The notes below the pieces were generated by a model that was not told the origin of the DNA, searched no databases, and saw nothing but the letters and a program-made list of their open reading frames with translations. Shown one piece after another: positions 63,704 to 64,000 of a stretch of 64,000 nucleotides of DNA. Made by a program: the position numbers and the translations under genes. The stretch lies in assembly GCF_000698575.1 (NCBI RefSeq), contig NZ_JFHD01000027.1, positions 1 to 64,000 of the forward strand, in the 5' to 3' direction. This DNA comes from Caballeronia zhejiangensis (GTDB lineage: Bacteria; Pseudomonadota; Gammaproteobacteria; Burkholderiales; Burkholderiaceae). Positions within the stretch are counted from its first letter, which is position 1. Each line of letters opens with the position of its first letter.

Positions 63704-64000
63704 GTGCGGTATATCAACAGGTTCAGGGGCGCGGTAGGCGCGCTCGTCATGGCGGGTTCGGTGGTCGTCGCACACGCCCAGGTGCTTGGAAGCGACGCGG
63801 AACCGTCTGCTGCAGCGAGCAGCAGCATGGATAAAGGAGCGCTCAAGGCGGCGAATCGCAAGCTGCAAAAGACCGTGCTGCGCAACCTCTCACAAACGCG
63901 GGGACTCAAGGCAGGCAACATTCTCGTCGTAGCGAGAGGTGGGGTGGTCACCCTGGCCGGATCCGTTCCCGAAGCGGAGCAGATTGAACTTGCAGTCTCG
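63704..64000 (+). CDS. BON-domain periplasmic protein, truncated by window end
   Basis: Starts at GTG 63704 with AAGGAG 9 nt upstream. The first 30 residues form a signal peptide (VRYINRFRGAVGALVMAGSV, then VVAHAQ). From about residue 55 the sequence NRKLQKTVLRNLSQTRGLKA and VVTLAGSVPEAEQIELAV matches a BON domain. The reading frame is open to the end of the window, so at least 99 aa are present. BON proteins bind membranes or help envelope stress tolerance. Confidence 0.75.
   Translation, partial: MRYINRFRGAVGALVMAGSVVVAHAQVLGSDAEPSAAASSSMDKGALKAANRKLQKTVLRNLSQTRGLKAGNILVVARGGVVTLAGSVPEAEQIELAVS

Noticed and set aside
1..64000. CRISPR array, tRNA or rRNA
   Set aside because: No regularly spaced repeat-spacer structure other than the origin iterons, and no tRNA or rRNA-like sequence was recognised by eye.

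Overview
The window looks like part of a plasmid or megaplasmid of a Burkholderiaceae bacterium (Paraburkholderia/Caballeronia/Burkholderia-like). This is inferred from the OmpC-type porins with the N-terminal ...QSSVTLFG signature, the high-GC codon use of the catabolic genes, and a TrfA-like initiator with an iteron array and divergent parAB. No rRNA, tRNA or CRISPR array was seen.

Region 1 (1-9150) is plasmid backbone. It holds a StbB-type stability operon (120-1695), a small hypothetical gene and an ArdC-like antirestriction gene (minus strand), an iteron origin (3961-4341) beside a TrfA-family repA, and parA-parB with two 16-bp perfect palindromes at the 3' end of parB that are good parS candidates. 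A degenerate stretch follows, then a cold-shock gene.

Region 2 (9368-33571) is an acquired island. It opens with a tyrosine-recombinase module (9368-12122). Next comes a defence locus: a ComEC-like MBL hydrolase, a phosphorothioation-associated methyltransferase, a modification operon sspB-sspC-sspD (plus strand) and a converging operon sspF-sspG-sspH (minus strand) that ends at a shared hairpin. An AlbA_2/Schlafen-type ATPase gene lies beyond sspF. I read the core as an SspBCD-SspFGH DNA phosphorothioate modification/restriction system. No sspA cysteine desulfurase is present, so sulfur supply must come from elsewhere in the cell.

Region 3 (33980-63614) is catabolic. Three gene sets each combine a flavin aromatic hydroxylase of the TfdB/MhpA type with a two-domain extradiol (VOC) dioxygenase; two also have a fumarylacetoacetase-family hydrolase. 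Around them are an SDR, an isochorismatase-family hydrolase, an ABM-type monooxygenase, a thiolase, an acyl-CoA synthetase, an NTF2-like protein, MFS transporters and porins. Regulators are LysR, GntR/FCD and an unusual PAS-LuxR protein with an IS630-transposase-like N-terminus. The logic is ring hydroxylation, meta ring cleavage, then hydrolysis and CoA-dependent processing of aromatic compounds; the substrates cannot be read from sequence. One porin gene is split by an IS30-family element, and an IS3-family remnant lies at 54315-54621. The window ends inside a BON-domain gene.
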